Part shown: positions 18,695-26,353 of the stretch, piece after piece
Numbering within the stretch: the stretch's first letter is position 1
Layout: each line of letters opens with the position of its first letter
DNA from: Lachnospiraceae bacterium
Lineage (GTDB): Bacteria > Bacillota > Clostridia > Lachnospirales > Lachnospiraceae
Assembly (NCBI GenBank): GCA_024681795.1
Contig: JAILAD010000051.1
Coordinates: 62,001 to 126,000, forward strand
Reading direction: 5' to 3'
Length of the DNA: 64,000 nucleotides
The notes under the pieces: model-generated
Databases searched by the model: none
What the model was told of the DNA's origin: nothing
Seen by the model: only the letters and a program-made list of their open reading frames with translations
Position numbers and translations under genes: made by a program

Positions 18695-18769
18695 ATAAAA
18701 GGACGCCGCAGTATCGGGAGTTCATTACGGAAACGGCAAAACACGAACGGAACGGGATTTTGAAACAAT

Positions 18770-19252
18770 ATGAAAATCAGAGAATTACAACCGGATGAAT
18801 ATGAAGTGCTGGAAGATTTTTTATACGAGGCGATTTTTGTTCCGGAAGGAGTTACGCCTCCGTCCAGAGAGATTCTTGAAAAACCGGAACTGAGGCTTTA
18901 TATCGACTGCTTCGGTTTTCTGGAAGGGGATAACTGTCTGGTTGCGGAAGAAGACGGAAAAATCGTCGGCGCCTGCTGGACACGGATTATGGAAGATTAC
19001 GGTCACGTTGACAATTACACACCTTCTTTTGCAATTTCGCTTTATCCGGAATACCGCGGCAGGGGAATCGGTACGAAACTGATGACGGAAATGCTGAAAA
19101 TTTTAAAAAAACAGGGATACGAGAAAGCATCCCTTGCCGTTCAGAAATCAAATTATGCGGTAAAAATGTACAGAAAAACCGGTTTTGAAATTGTGGATGA
19201 AAATGAAGAAGAATATATTATGGTTTGCGGAATTCAGGGGACAACGACATGA
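18770..19252 (+). CDS. GNAT-family N-acetyltransferase
   Basis: A 160-residue single GNAT domain. The acetyl-CoA-binding motif A is seen as SLYPEYRGRGIGTKLM, followed by KASLAVQKSNYAVKMYRKTGFE, which matches motif B. The enzyme transfers an acetyl group from acetyl-CoA to an amine; the acceptor (protein N-terminus, antibiotic or small metabolite) cannot be read from the sequence. The ribosome binding site is weak. Its stop overlaps the next gene's ATG (ATGA), so the unknown protein downstream is translationally coupled and may be its partner or target. Confidence 0.85.
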   Translation: MKIRELQPDEYEVLEDFLYEAIFVPEGVTPPSREILEKPELRLYIDCFGFLEGDNCLVAEEDGKIVGACWTRIMEDYGHVDNYTPSFAISLYPEYRGRGIGTKLMTEMLKILKKQGYEKASLAVQKSNYAVKMYRKTGFEIVDENEEEYIMVCGIQGTTT

Positions 19253-19896
19253 ATATAGCCGATATAAACAAGCTTGCCGGGGCACAGGGTGTTCGCGTTT
19301 CGGGAAAAGCGGAAAGGGTAGTTTATACGTTTGAATATACTTTTCCTTACAGACAAACCCATACGCATTTGTCCGGAATTACCCTGATTTATCCGAAGAA
19401 ATCCTCTTCCAAAGAGCAGCAGCAGTCCTGCCTTGTGAGACTGAAGTATGCTGCTTCATACGAACGTCGGGACAAATATGACCGGTGGGCTTCATTTTAT
19501 ATGGATTCCGTTCCCGAAGCATTCGGACTGATTTATGTGTTTTTAATGTATCCGGACAGAATCCGTTATGAACTGGTAAAAGGAAAAGAAAAGAGAAATC
19601 TTACGGAAAAGGAATTTGCGTCACTCGGAAAAAAGGGTTACGGAGAAATGAGTCCGGTCCTGCCTTCTTTAATGAATTCTTTATTTAAATTGCTGGTGGC
19701 ACTTTTAGAACTGGTTCTTGCTCCCATCGAGGCCGTATTTAAAAACGGTAATTATATGCGGATCAATAACAGGAGAAAGTGGGAATATATTGCGGTACCG
19801 GGGGAAAAGGAATATACGCTGATCAGAAGATACTGCGGCGGGGCCCATAAGAGACAGACCAGGAAAGAACCGTGGATGCAGCTGGAAGATCTCTGA
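19249..19896 (+). CDS. Conserved protein of unknown function, coupled to the GNAT gene
   Basis: About 215 residues that I do not recognise. The N-terminal two thirds read as beta-rich and aromatic (VVYTFEYTFPYRQTHTHL, WASFYMDSVPEAFGL). A hydrophobic stretch at about residues 142-162 (LMNSLFKLLVALLELVLAPI) may be an amphipathic or membrane-associated helix, and the C-terminus is basic. The start is the ATG overlapping the GNAT stop codon, with AGGGG eight bases before; the ORF-track TTG is eight codons upstream inside the GNAT gene. It ends 21 bases before a convergent gene. Confidence 0.55.
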   Translation: MNIADINKLAGAQGVRVSGKAERVVYTFEYTFPYRQTHTHLSGITLIYPKKSSSKEQQQSCLVRLKYAASYERRDKYDRWASFYMDSVPEAFGLIYVFLMYPDRIRYELVKGKEKRNLTEKEFASLGKKGYGEMSPVLPSLMNSLFKLLVALLELVLAPIEAVFKNGNYMRINNRRKWEYIAVPGEKEYTLIRRYCGGAHKRQTRKEPWMQLEDL

Positions 19897-19917
19897 AAAC
19901 AAAGAGATTTTTTTAAA

Positions 19918-20646
19918 TCAGATTCCGGTTACGGGGCGGGTGAGAGCGGCAAGGACTGCCTGTACGGAGTTTTCTTCCGCAAGAATCGTATTTACCGGTT
20001 CGTTGATTAAGTCAATCTGATGGGCATCGGAATCGGTAATGACATTGCATTTTTTTAATATGGGATTGGCATTCACAATTTCGTGAAGCCTTCCCATATT
20101 TTTTAATTCAAAGCATTTGAATTTGGAATCGGGCGGTACGAAACCGAGGTTGGCAATCAGGGAAAACGTGCTTTTTTCGATATGTGCGGGAATCATGACA
20201 CCGTGAAACCGCTCAAGAAGGTCGTAAACGGCATCAAAAGAAATATCCGTTGCGGAAATAAGCAGAGTATCGAAAGTTCCGCAGGGTTCATCGTTTTCAT
20301 CAATGATAATCTGGTTGCCCCATTTGTCGGGCTTGTTCGGAATGGGCAAAATGCGTGGCTCCACATAGGCATCAAAAGCAAGCGCATCTTCAAGCGTCGG
20401 AAAAAGGCATACCACATGAACTTCCTCGGCGGTGGTAAGTTCCATGCCGGGAATCGCGGTGATGCCGAAGTCTTTTGCGATTTTTAAAAATGCGGGGCAG
20501 TTTTTGCAGGTATTGTGATCGGTCAGTGCAATTACCTGAAGCCCTTTTACAACTGCCATTCCGACAATGTTTCCGGGCGTTGATTCATCATCGCCGCAGG
20601 GAGAGAGACAGGAGTGCAGATGTAAATCATAGTAGAGTTGCTGCAT
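19918..20646 (-). CDS. PHP-domain phosphoesterase of the hydrogenase-like operon
   Basis: A 242-residue PHP protein with the metal-binding motifs intact: YDLHLHS, ALTDHNT, GMELTT, VHVV, MIPAHIEKS and a C-terminal TDSDAH. PHP enzymes are usually trinuclear metal phosphoesterases acting on small phosphorylated molecules or nucleic-acid ends; the substrate here is unknown. It is the last gene of a five-gene reverse-strand operon, 17 bases after the second DRTGG-like protein, with GAGG before the ATG. Its constant company with hydrogenase-like proteins in clostridia suggests a signalling rather than catabolic function (inference). Confidence 0.85.
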   Translation of the reverse strand: MQQLYYDLHLHSCLSPCGDDESTPGNIVGMAVVKGLQVIALTDHNTCKNCPAFLKIAKDFGITAIPGMELTTAEEVHVVCLFPTLEDALAFDAYVEPRILPIPNKPDKWGNQIIIDENDEPCGTFDTLLISATDISFDAVYDLLERFHGVMIPAHIEKSTFSLIANLGFVPPDSKFKCFELKNMGRLHEIVNANPILKKCNVITDSDAHQIDLINEPVNTILAEENSVQAVLAALTRPVTGI

Positions 20647-20663
20647 GATTTTCCTCTGAAATA

Positions 20664-20990
20664 TTATTGTTTAAAGGCAAGAAGCGCTGCGTCAAATTCG
20701 GACAGTTCCGTTTTGAAAAGAGGAATTTCCTCCTCCTTTGCTTTGTCAATCAGTGCCTGGTCCACGGCGCTGCCTTCCGCAAAAATAATGCAGGCAACAT
20801 CGGTTAAGGTCGCGACGGCAAGCGTGTTGTTGTTTACGGTAACGGTAACCCAGCAGGAACCTGCCGGAGCTTTTCCCATTGCGATGCTTAAAAGATCGCA
20901 GCAGAACGGCTTTGTGATTTCAGCCGATAAATCAAGACCTTCCGTCAAAAGTGTCAGGGAAGTGTTTTTTGCCAATTCTTCAACTGTCAT
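20664..20990 (-). CDS. DRTGG-domain-like small protein
   Basis: A 108-residue protein resembling free-standing DRTGG domains: MTVEELAKNTSLTLLTEG, then DLLSIAMGKAPAGSCWVT and VACIIFAEGSAVDQALIDKAKEEEIPLF. The same architecture is seen in the operon's first gene, so the two may form a heteromer or have arisen by duplication. DRTGG domains are found beside CBS and phosphotransacetylase-type domains and probably bind ligands; no catalytic residue is evident. GAGG is nine bases before the ATG. It lies between the hydrogenase-like protein and the PHP gene. Confidence 0.7.
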   Translation of the reverse strand: MTVEELAKNTSLTLLTEGLDLSAEITKPFCCDLLSIAMGKAPAGSCWVTVTVNNNTLAVATLTDVACIIFAEGSAVDQALIDKAKEEEIPLFKTELSEFDAALLAFKQ

Positions 20991-21019
20991 GTCAGATTAC
21001 CTCATTTCGGTTTTTTATG

Positions 21020-22303
21020 TTAAACTCCGCTGATTTTATCAATATTTTCGGACAATTTATGCAGATAATCCTTCAGGATGTAGATGCAGTCCGTTTCTTT
21101 TGCAATTCCTTTTACGATGTCCTCCGCAAGGCATCGACAGGTAGGTGCGCCGCAGCAGCCGCAGTCGAGACCGGGGAATTTCTTGCAGAGTTCCTGAATC
21201 TGATTGAGCTTTTCCATGCTTTCTTTTAAATTGTCCGCAAGTTCGAAAACGGGAAGGTATTCCACTTCCTTATCCCATTTTGCGTCGTAAGGATAGGTTT
21301 TTGCGGCATGAACCGCGGAAACGGGAAGATATTTACGGAGTTTTTGCAGTTTGGCTTTTGCTGCAAAAGGATTTTCCACCTGCATGACACCGCCGACACA
21401 TCCGCCGTTGCAGGCATTCAGTTCGATGAATTCAAGATCCGAAGAAAACTTCTCGTCCTCCAGATCTTCCAGAACGTGAATAACGTTTTCGATTCCGTCC
21501 GCAGCAACATAGGAGTCGGAGAGGAGTCCGCCGGCTTCTCCTCCGGTGATTCCCCAGCTGATTCCGATTTTACCGGAAATGGCAAGCTCCTCCGGGTTTC
21601 CGGCTACAATTTTCATCGAATCCACAAGCGCCGGATAGATATCTTTTATGGCAAGGACGCAGTCTATTTCGCTCTTTTCGTGACCGATCGGAGAATTTGC
21701 CGCAGTCACTTTCGAAGGGCAGGGCGATAAGAAGAATATTCCGATCTGGTCGGCCGGAAATCCGGTGCGTTCCATTGCCCGTGCTCTGGCCTGGCGCGCA
21801 GCGAGTTCTGCGGGAGTGATGAGCGGAAGGAGATTATCCACAAGATTCGGGAAACGCATCTGAATCAGTCTTACGATGGTCGGGCAGGCAGTGGAAATCA
21901 AAGGCCACTTTTCCTTATGTTCCGCCACATATTTACGGGACTCCTCGGAGATGATTTCCGCTGCGGCGGAAACTTCATATACGTCATCAAAGCCCATATC
22001 CTTCAGTGCGGTTAACAGGATGTTGACGTCTTCGAGATGGTTTACCTGTGCATACAAAGAGGGCGCGGGCAGAGCCACGGAATACTGGTAATTATTGATG
22101 GCATCGATAAAACCGCGCTTTGCTTTTTTTGCGTGATGCGGGCAGATGCGGATGCATTCGCCGCAGTCAATGCACTGGTCGGTTGTAATAACCGCTTTTC
22201 CGCTGCGGACGCGGATTGCCTGAGTAGGGCAGTGCTTGATGCAGTTCGTGCAGCCCTTGCACTGATTTTCCAATAAATATACGGATTTGCCGTAGTTTTC
22301 CAT
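21020..22303 (-). CDS. [FeFe]-hydrogenase-like iron-sulfur protein (putative sensory hydrogenase)
   Basis: A 427-residue protein. The N-terminus has two [4Fe-4S] motifs (CKGCTNCIKHCP and CIDCGECIRICP). A hydrogenase large-subunit domain follows with L1-like STACPTIV (near residue 138), L2-like LSPCPSKV and L3-like NACNGGCVGG, and the C-terminus carries an Fe-S domain (DCGCCGAPTCRCLAEDIV). Cysteines for an H-cluster are largely kept, but L1 differs from TSCxPGW of catalytic enzymes, including HndD in this window. That pattern is known from group C/D-type, presumed sensory hydrogenases. No PAS or kinase domain is fused; an ATPase is encoded just upstream, so signalling in trans is plausible. 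AAAGGA is seven bases before the ATG. Confidence 0.85.
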   Translation of the reverse strand: MENYGKSVYLLENQCKGCTNCIKHCPTQAIRVRSGKAVITTDQCIDCGECIRICPHHAKKAKRGFIDAINNYQYSVALPAPSLYAQVNHLEDVNILLTALKDMGFDDVYEVSAAAEIISEESRKYVAEHKEKWPLISTACPTIVRLIQMRFPNLVDNLLPLITPAELAARQARARAMERTGFPADQIGIFFLSPCPSKVTAANSPIGHEKSEIDCVLAIKDIYPALVDSMKIVAGNPEELAISGKIGISWGITGGEAGGLLSDSYVAADGIENVIHVLEDLEDEKFSSDLEFIELNACNGGCVGGVMQVENPFAAKAKLQKLRKYLPVSAVHAAKTYPYDAKWDKEVEYLPVFELADNLKESMEKLNQIQELCKKFPGLDCGCCGAPTCRCLAEDIVKGIAKETDCIYILKDYLHKLSENIDKISGV

Positions 22304-22333
22304 GTAAAATCCTTTCCGGGACTGAATCAGAGG

Positions 22334-22756
22334 TTACAGATTAATCACCATAGTTACTTTGGTACCGACTCCGATTTTCGTTTCGATATCGATACTGTCT
22401 GTATTTTTCTTCATATTGGGAAGCCCCATTCCGGCACCGAAACCGAGGTTTCTTACATTGTCCGGGGCAGTGGAATAGCCTGCCGTCATGGCCTTCTCGA
22501 TATCGGGAATTCCGGGGCCTTTATCATCCAGAATCATGGTAATGGATTCTTCGGAAATCAGGATGGTGATAGTTCCGCCGTTTGCATGAATGACCATATT
22601 GATTTCCCCTTCATACAAAGCGATGGAAACACGTCTTATGACATCCGGAGATACCCCGAGTTTTTTCAGTTTTTTCTTAACATCGGAAGAAGCCTCACCG
22701 GCACGGGTAAAATCCTCATCCGACACTTCATAGGTGAATGTCAAAACATCAGCCAT
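22334..22756 (-). CDS. RsbW-like histidine-kinase-type ATPase
   Basis: A 140-residue free GHKL ATPase domain. The N box is YEGEINMVIHANGG, the G1 box is DDKGPGIPDI and the G2 region is LGFGAGMGLPNMKK. Such proteins are anti-sigma factors or serine kinases (RsbW, SpoIIAB) or detached sensor-kinase domains. There is no anti-anti-sigma or sigma gene beside it, so its target is unknown. Its start overlaps the end of the first DRTGG-like gene by eight bases and GGAGG is seven bases before the ATG. Together with the hydrogenase-like protein it may form a two-part redox-sensing unit (inference). Confidence 0.82.
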   Translation of the reverse strand: MADVLTFTYEVSDEDFTRAGEASSDVKKKLKKLGVSPDVIRRVSIALYEGEINMVIHANGGTITILISEESITMILDDKGPGIPDIEKAMTAGYSTAPDNVRNLGFGAGMGLPNMKKNTDSIDIETKIGVGTKVTMVINL

Positions 22757-23102
22757 GTTCCGTACCTCCTCTTAAGCCCTGCTCGTAGAGAATTCCGCAT
22801 GCGGAAAACATTCTGTGAGGGGTCGCAAGAAGAGGAATTTCCATTTCTTCGGACAATTCCATCATGGCTTCGTCGGGTTTTTTGCCGCGTACAAAAATGA
22901 TGCATACGATGTCCATCATTTCGGCTGTACGGACTACCTGGGGATTGCAAAGGCCGGTCAGCAGAACGCATTTGGTTTTTGCAAAAGCGAGAACGTCGCT
23001 CATCATGTCGGATCCGCAGGCACTTAATACCTCGGTATCAAGCTTGTCCGTGCAGGTTAAAGCAGTGGCATCAAGAAGTTTGATTACGTCATTTACTGTC
23101 AT
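22749..23102 (-). CDS. DRTGG-domain-like protein, first gene of the hydrogenase-like operon
   Basis: About 117 residues: MTVNDVIKLLDATALTC, then SACGSDMMSDVLAFAKTKCVLLTG and MMDIVCIIFVRGKKPDEAMMELSEEMEIPLL, a pattern close to free DRTGG domains. I use the ATG at 23102, which has GGAGG seven bases before it; the ORF track extends 39 codons further into an AT-rich leader with no initiation signal. It overlaps the ATPase gene by eight bases. It shares layout and several positions with the other DRTGG-like protein of this operon. Function unknown; ligand sensing is the usual guess. Confidence 0.72.
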   Translation of the reverse strand: MTVNDVIKLLDATALTCTDKLDTEVLSACGSDMMSDVLAFAKTKCVLLTGLCNPQVVRTAEMMDIVCIIFVRGKKPDEAMMELSEEMEIPLLATPHRMFSACGILYEQGLRGGTEHG

Positions 23103-23178
23103 TTGAAAACCTCCGTAATGTGTTACAGCAATTAAACTGTTCCATATAAAAGATAAATAAAAGATAAAGGGGAAAATA

Positions 23179-23212
23179 CCAAAAAAGAAACGAAAGTTTC
23201 TTTTCGTTTTGG
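23179..23212 (-). other. Inverted repeat in the leader of the hydrogenase-like operon
   Basis: CCAAAA...TTTTGG brackets AAGAAAC-GAAA-GTTTCTT. Read on the reverse strand the hairpin is followed by a T-run (GTTTCTTTTTT), like a weak intrinsic terminator within the roughly 145-base leader. It may be an attenuator; the stem is AT-rich and could be insignificant. Confidence 0.3.
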
Positions 23213-23253
23213 AATACATTTAAGAATAACTGATGATATAACCCCCAAAAAGT

Positions 23254-23282
23254 ATTATAACAAGCAAAGGACTGAAATTCAA
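23254..23282 (-). promoter_or_regulatory. Promoter of the hydrogenase-like operon
   Basis: On the reverse strand TTGAAT, 17 bases and TATAAT. The predicted leader is about 145 bases long and contains the inverted repeat at 23179-23212. Confidence 0.6.
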
Positions 23283-23303
23283 TGGATAAAGAAACGCGGA
23301 GTG

Positions 23304-23312
23304 TGATATAAT
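23304..23312 (+). promoter_or_regulatory. Extended -10 promoter of the GtrII-like gene
   Basis: TGATATAAT on the forward strand, about 50 bases before the ATG at 23363. It is divergent from, and only 25 bases away from, the promoter of the reverse-strand operon, so the two could influence each other. Confidence 0.5.
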
Positions 23313-23362
23313 ATTCCGGATGTTTTATGATTTTATTGATTTTATAATTAAGAGGTTTGGAA

Positions 23363-24952
23363 ATGTTTTCGAAATTGTTAAAGGAAAAGCCGGAAGAAGT
23401 ATTAAAATCACTTGCGGACAAATTGCTCGGAGAAGATAAGGGACTGTTTAAAACCGTGATGTTTTCCACGGCGGTTTTTTCCTTCTTCTGTTATTTTTAC
23501 GAAATGATTTACGGACTCGGATGCCCGGATACGTTAAGCGAAGGAGTACGGTTTTACCGGAATTCCGATTATTCGACTTCGCAGGCCAGATGGATGCTCC
23601 GCTTTATTAACGAAATCGGCGGGAAGAATGTCATCATTCCGATTGTGACGGTTTTGGGATACTGTTTTATGATTGGAATCTCGACTTTTATCATCTGCCG
23701 GATGATTCATCTGGAAAAGAAAATCGCTGCATTTTTCTTAACGGCGTTAATGGTAAGTTTTCCGATTATCCTTCACCATTTTGCATTTCTTTACATGGCG
23801 ATGGCATATTCGTTTTCTTTTCTTACGGTTGTACTCGGAGTCTTTTTTATAAGAAAAAGAAAGATTTACGGGTATATTTTGGGAACATTCTGTTTCCTTC
23901 TGATGCTCGGGTCGTACCAGTCCTATATCGGAGCGGTATCTGCACTGGCACTTGTGATGCTGATTTATGATTCGCTTCACGAAAAGAAAATCGGGAAATG
24001 TTTATCCGACTTTGGTCTGACGGCGTCGTGCGGACTTGCGGCATGTCTGATCAACCAGCCTTTTTCAAAACTGATGATGCTTGTTTTCCATACGGGACAG
24101 GACGGAAGAGTCAGTGATTTTTCCGTTCGCAGCATTTTTGAAAACATCGGTTTTTCCTTAACCTATTCCTATAAATGGTTCTTTTCCTATTTCAATTCGG
24201 ACATTCTTGCAAGGAAATATCTGTATCTCGGACTGGGGATTCTTCTGACGGTGCTTTGCATCACGGCTTTCGTTTTGAAAATAAAGGAAAAATCCGTGGC
24301 GGGAGCGGTAACGTTTTTAATTTCGGTCCTTCTTATGCCGCTTGCGATGAATTTCCTTCTTGTCATTATGCCGACCAACGGGATGAGGGATATTTTAAGA
24401 TATCAGTATGCGCTTGTTTTTGTCGTAATCTTTATTCTTCTTTATTATCTTGAGGGGAAGATTCTGACAAACATCTGTTATTACGCATCCCTGCTTATTT
24501 TCTGTGTGCTTTTATGGGGTTATGTCATTTCCGCAAACTGTACGGCGATGATGTATAAAATTTCCTATGACCATGCAATTCAGCAGGCAATGCTGATGAT
24601 GGAAGAGATTCATGAAATGGATGAATACGTGCCGAACGAAACCCATATCGTGATGGGCGGCTCGTTCCCGTATGATACGCTGCAGCAGCAGTATCCGAAG
24701 ATTTTCCGCTTTGCCGAGCAGGAGGGCGGTCCGGTGTTCTGGCCGAATCTCTACGGAATGACGAACTGCAGATATTATTTCTTCTGGGATTTCTTAGGCG
24801 TAAACGCCGGTTATATTTCCGATGACGAATATCTTTCGGCAATCCGGAGCGATACTTATAAGAATATGCCGTGCTGGCCGGCGGAAGGTTCCGTGCGGAT
24901 GATTAACGGGGATGTGGTAATAAAACTGTGGGAAGGCGCGCCGGAATGGTAG
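23363..24952 (+). CDS. GtrII-like (glucosyltransferase II family) membrane protein
   Basis: A 529-residue polytopic protein. The region SDYSTSQARWMLRFINEIGG, then FLYMAMAYSFSFLTVVLGVFF and GSYQSYIGAVSALALVMLI, fits the glucosyltransferase II (GtrII-like) family, whose members move glucosyl groups from undecaprenyl-phosphate to O-antigen or other surface polymers on the outer membrane face. The acidic residue expected early in the protein may be in GCPDTLSEGVRFY. The ATG at 23363 follows GAGG by seven bases; the TTG used in the ORF track is two codons earlier. The C-terminal ~90 residues are soluble. A HAD phosphatase gene overlaps or abuts its end. Confidence 0.7.
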   Translation: MFSKLLKEKPEEVLKSLADKLLGEDKGLFKTVMFSTAVFSFFCYFYEMIYGLGCPDTLSEGVRFYRNSDYSTSQARWMLRFINEIGGKNVIIPIVTVLGYCFMIGISTFIICRMIHLEKKIAAFFLTALMVSFPIILHHFAFLYMAMAYSFSFLTVVLGVFFIRKRKIYGYILGTFCFLLMLGSYQSYIGAVSALALVMLIYDSLHEKKIGKCLSDFGLTASCGLAACLINQPFSKLMMLVFHTGQDGRVSDFSVRSIFENIGFSLTYSYKWFFSYFNSDILARKYLYLGLGILLTVLCITAFVLKIKEKSVAGAVTFLISVLLMPLAMNFLLVIMPTNGMRDILRYQYALVFVVIFILLYYLEGKILTNICYYASLLIFCVLLWGYVISANCTAMMYKISYDHAIQQAMLMMEEIHEMDEYVPNETHIVMGGSFPYDTLQQQYPKIFRFAEQEGGPVFWPNLYGMTNCRYYFFWDFLGVNAGYISDDEYLSAIRSDTYKNMPCWPAEGSVRMINGDVVIKLWEGAPEW

Positions 24953-24966
24953 GAGAGGATACCGGA

Positions 24967-25629
24967 ATGGAACTTGTAAAAAAATACAAAGCGGTTATTT
25001 TTGACATGGACGGGACGATTTTAAACACCATCGAGGATCTGCTCGACGCAACCAATTATGCTCTTTCCAGGTACGGCTATCCGCTTCATACCGTGGAAGA
25101 AGAATATTATTTTGTCGGAAACGGTCTTTATAAAACAGTGGAGAGGGCACTGCCCGAAGGAACCGGACCGGAGATTGTGAAAGAGGTCCATAAAACGATG
25201 GTGGAATACTATAAAGAACATTCCGAAGACAAAACCGCACCCTATCCGGGAATCGTGGAAGTGATAAAAACACTCCGCGCGGCAGGGATTCACACGGCGG
25301 TGGTATCCAACAAAGCGGATTTTGCGGTAAAAAATCTCTGCCTTAAATTTTTTGCGGACTGCTTTGACGAATCGATGGGAGAAACGGAAGGGTTTGCCTT
25401 GAAACCGGCACCGGATATGGTGGAAGAGGTATTGAGACGAATCGGTGTTTCCAAAGACGAAGCGGTTTATGTGGGCGATTCAAACGTCGATTTACAGACT
25501 GCGAAAAACTCCGGACTCGACTGCATTGCGGTTTCCTGGGGTTTCAGAGGATATGAAAAACTTCTTGAATACGGAGCGGAAGTAATCATTGACAGGCCGG
25601 AGGAACTGATTCCGTTGATTCGGGGATAG
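24967..25629 (+). CDS. HAD-superfamily phosphatase, phosphoglycolate phosphatase-like
   Basis: A 220-residue HAD enzyme with a helical cap. Motif I is VIFDMDGTIL (nucleophile and acid Asp), motif II is VVSNKADF, a Lys lies in GFALKPAPD, and motif IV is YVGDSNVDLQTAKNSG. The sequence is closest in style to Gph/PpaX enzymes, which hydrolyse 2-phosphoglycolate or pyrophosphate; the exact substrate cannot be told. I use the ATG at 24967, eight bases after GAGG, and not the upstream ATG that overlaps the membrane-protein gene. It may be co-transcribed with that gene, from which it is 14 bases away. Confidence 0.85.
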   Translation: MELVKKYKAVIFDMDGTILNTIEDLLDATNYALSRYGYPLHTVEEEYYFVGNGLYKTVERALPEGTGPEIVKEVHKTMVEYYKEHSEDKTAPYPGIVEVIKTLRAAGIHTAVVSNKADFAVKNLCLKFFADCFDESMGETEGFALKPAPDMVEEVLRRIGVSKDEAVYVGDSNVDLQTAKNSGLDCIAVSWGFRGYEKLLEYGAEVIIDRPEELIPLIRG

Positions 25630-25690
25630 AGGTTTCATTCTGACGGGATTCTCCCGTGACGGCAGTTTCACATATGAAACGAAAAGTGAA

Positions 25691-25714
25691 TTTTTTGTAA
25701 ATTTGCACAAAAAA
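25691..25714. promoter_or_regulatory. Inverted repeat with the TTTTGTAAATTTG motif upstream of hnd
   Basis: TTTTTTGT-AAATTTGC-ACAAAAAA has perfect 8-base arms. It contains the same 13-base string found upstream of the pyruvate:ferredoxin oxidoreductase gene (18594-18606). It abuts a second, larger inverted repeat. Probably an operator, or less likely part of a terminator for the HAD gene. Confidence 0.4.
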
Positions 25715-25740
25715 TACAAGTTAGATATGTCTAACTTGTA
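25715..25740. promoter_or_regulatory. Long inverted repeat before the hnd operon
   Basis: TACAAGTTAGA-TATG-TCTAACTTGTA has 11-base arms, followed by GATTTTTACTATTT. It can be read as an intrinsic terminator for the HAD gene or as an operator overlapping the -35 region of the hydrogenase promoter. The T-run is short, so both remain open. Confidence 0.5.
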
Positions 25741-25758
25741 GATTTTTACTATTTACTA

Positions 25759-25767
25759 TGTTAGAAT
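25759..25767 (+). promoter_or_regulatory. Possible extended -10 of the hnd operon
   Basis: TGTTAGAAT is a TGn-extended -10 with one mismatch. The matching -35 window falls at the right edge of the 25715-25740 inverted repeat and is poor. The leader of about 55 bases includes a small TGCGG/CCGCA hairpin. Confidence 0.4.
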
Positions 25768-25829
25768 AACGATTATAAGTGCGGTTTGTCCGCATACATT
25801 GTTAAAATTTTATCAAGGAGGTTTTTAGG

Positions 25830-26324
25830 ATGAGTTTTAAGAAAGCAAACGTACCTTTTGCCGGAACTCCCGAGCAAGAGGCAGAACTTCGGAAAGTCAT
25901 CGCTGAGAACAAAGACGAGAAGGGTGCCTTGATGCCGATTATGCAGAAAGCACAGGATATCTACGGATATCTTCCGATCGAAGTGCAGACCATAATCGCT
26001 GACGAGATGGGCATTCCTCTTGAAAAGGTTTACGGCGTAGCCACTTTCTATGCACAGTTCGCTTTGAATCCCAAGGGTGAGTATCAGATCAGCGTATGCT
26101 TAGGTACTGCCTGCTACGTAAAGGGATCCGGCGATATCTATGCAAAACTGGAGGAGATTCTTGGAATTAAGGGCGGAGAGTGTACTCCCGATCGTAAGTT
26201 CTCCCTGGATGCATGTCGTTGTGTAGGTGCTTGCGGACTTGCTCCCGTTATGACAATTAACGGTGAAGTATTCGGAAGAATTACACCGAAGGACGTACAG
26301 GGCATTCTTGATAAGTACAACTAA
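25830..26324 (+). CDS. hndA: NAD-linked [FeFe] hydrogenase, NuoE-like [2Fe-2S] subunit
   Basis: A 164-residue thioredoxin-like ferredoxin of the NuoE/HndA/HydC family. Four cysteines for a [2Fe-2S] cluster are seen in CLGTACYV and DACRCVGACGLAP. In Hnd/Hyd hydrogenases this subunit supports electron flow around the NuoF-like flavoprotein. It opens a five-gene operon with hndB, hndC and hndD, AAGGAGG is nine bases before the ATG, and a histidine-kinase-type ATPase gene follows at once. Length and motifs are normal. Confidence 0.93.
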   Translation: MSFKKANVPFAGTPEQEAELRKVIAENKDEKGALMPIMQKAQDIYGYLPIEVQTIIADEMGIPLEKVYGVATFYAQFALNPKGEYQISVCLGTACYVKGSGDIYAKLEEILGIKGGECTPDRKFSLDACRCVGACGLAPVMTINGEVFGRITPKDVQGILDKYN

Positions 26325-26353
26325 GTTCCCTGCATGTGTCGGAGAAAACGGTT

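Noticed and set aside
23103-23219. N-terminal extension of the first DRTGG-like gene
   Set aside because: It is Phe-rich, lies in an AT-rich leader with a hairpin, and has no initiation signal; GGAGG fits the ATG at 23102.
25771-25793. TGCGG/CCGCA hairpin in the hnd leader as a riboswitch
   Set aside because: Five base pairs only and no conserved riboswitch core around it.
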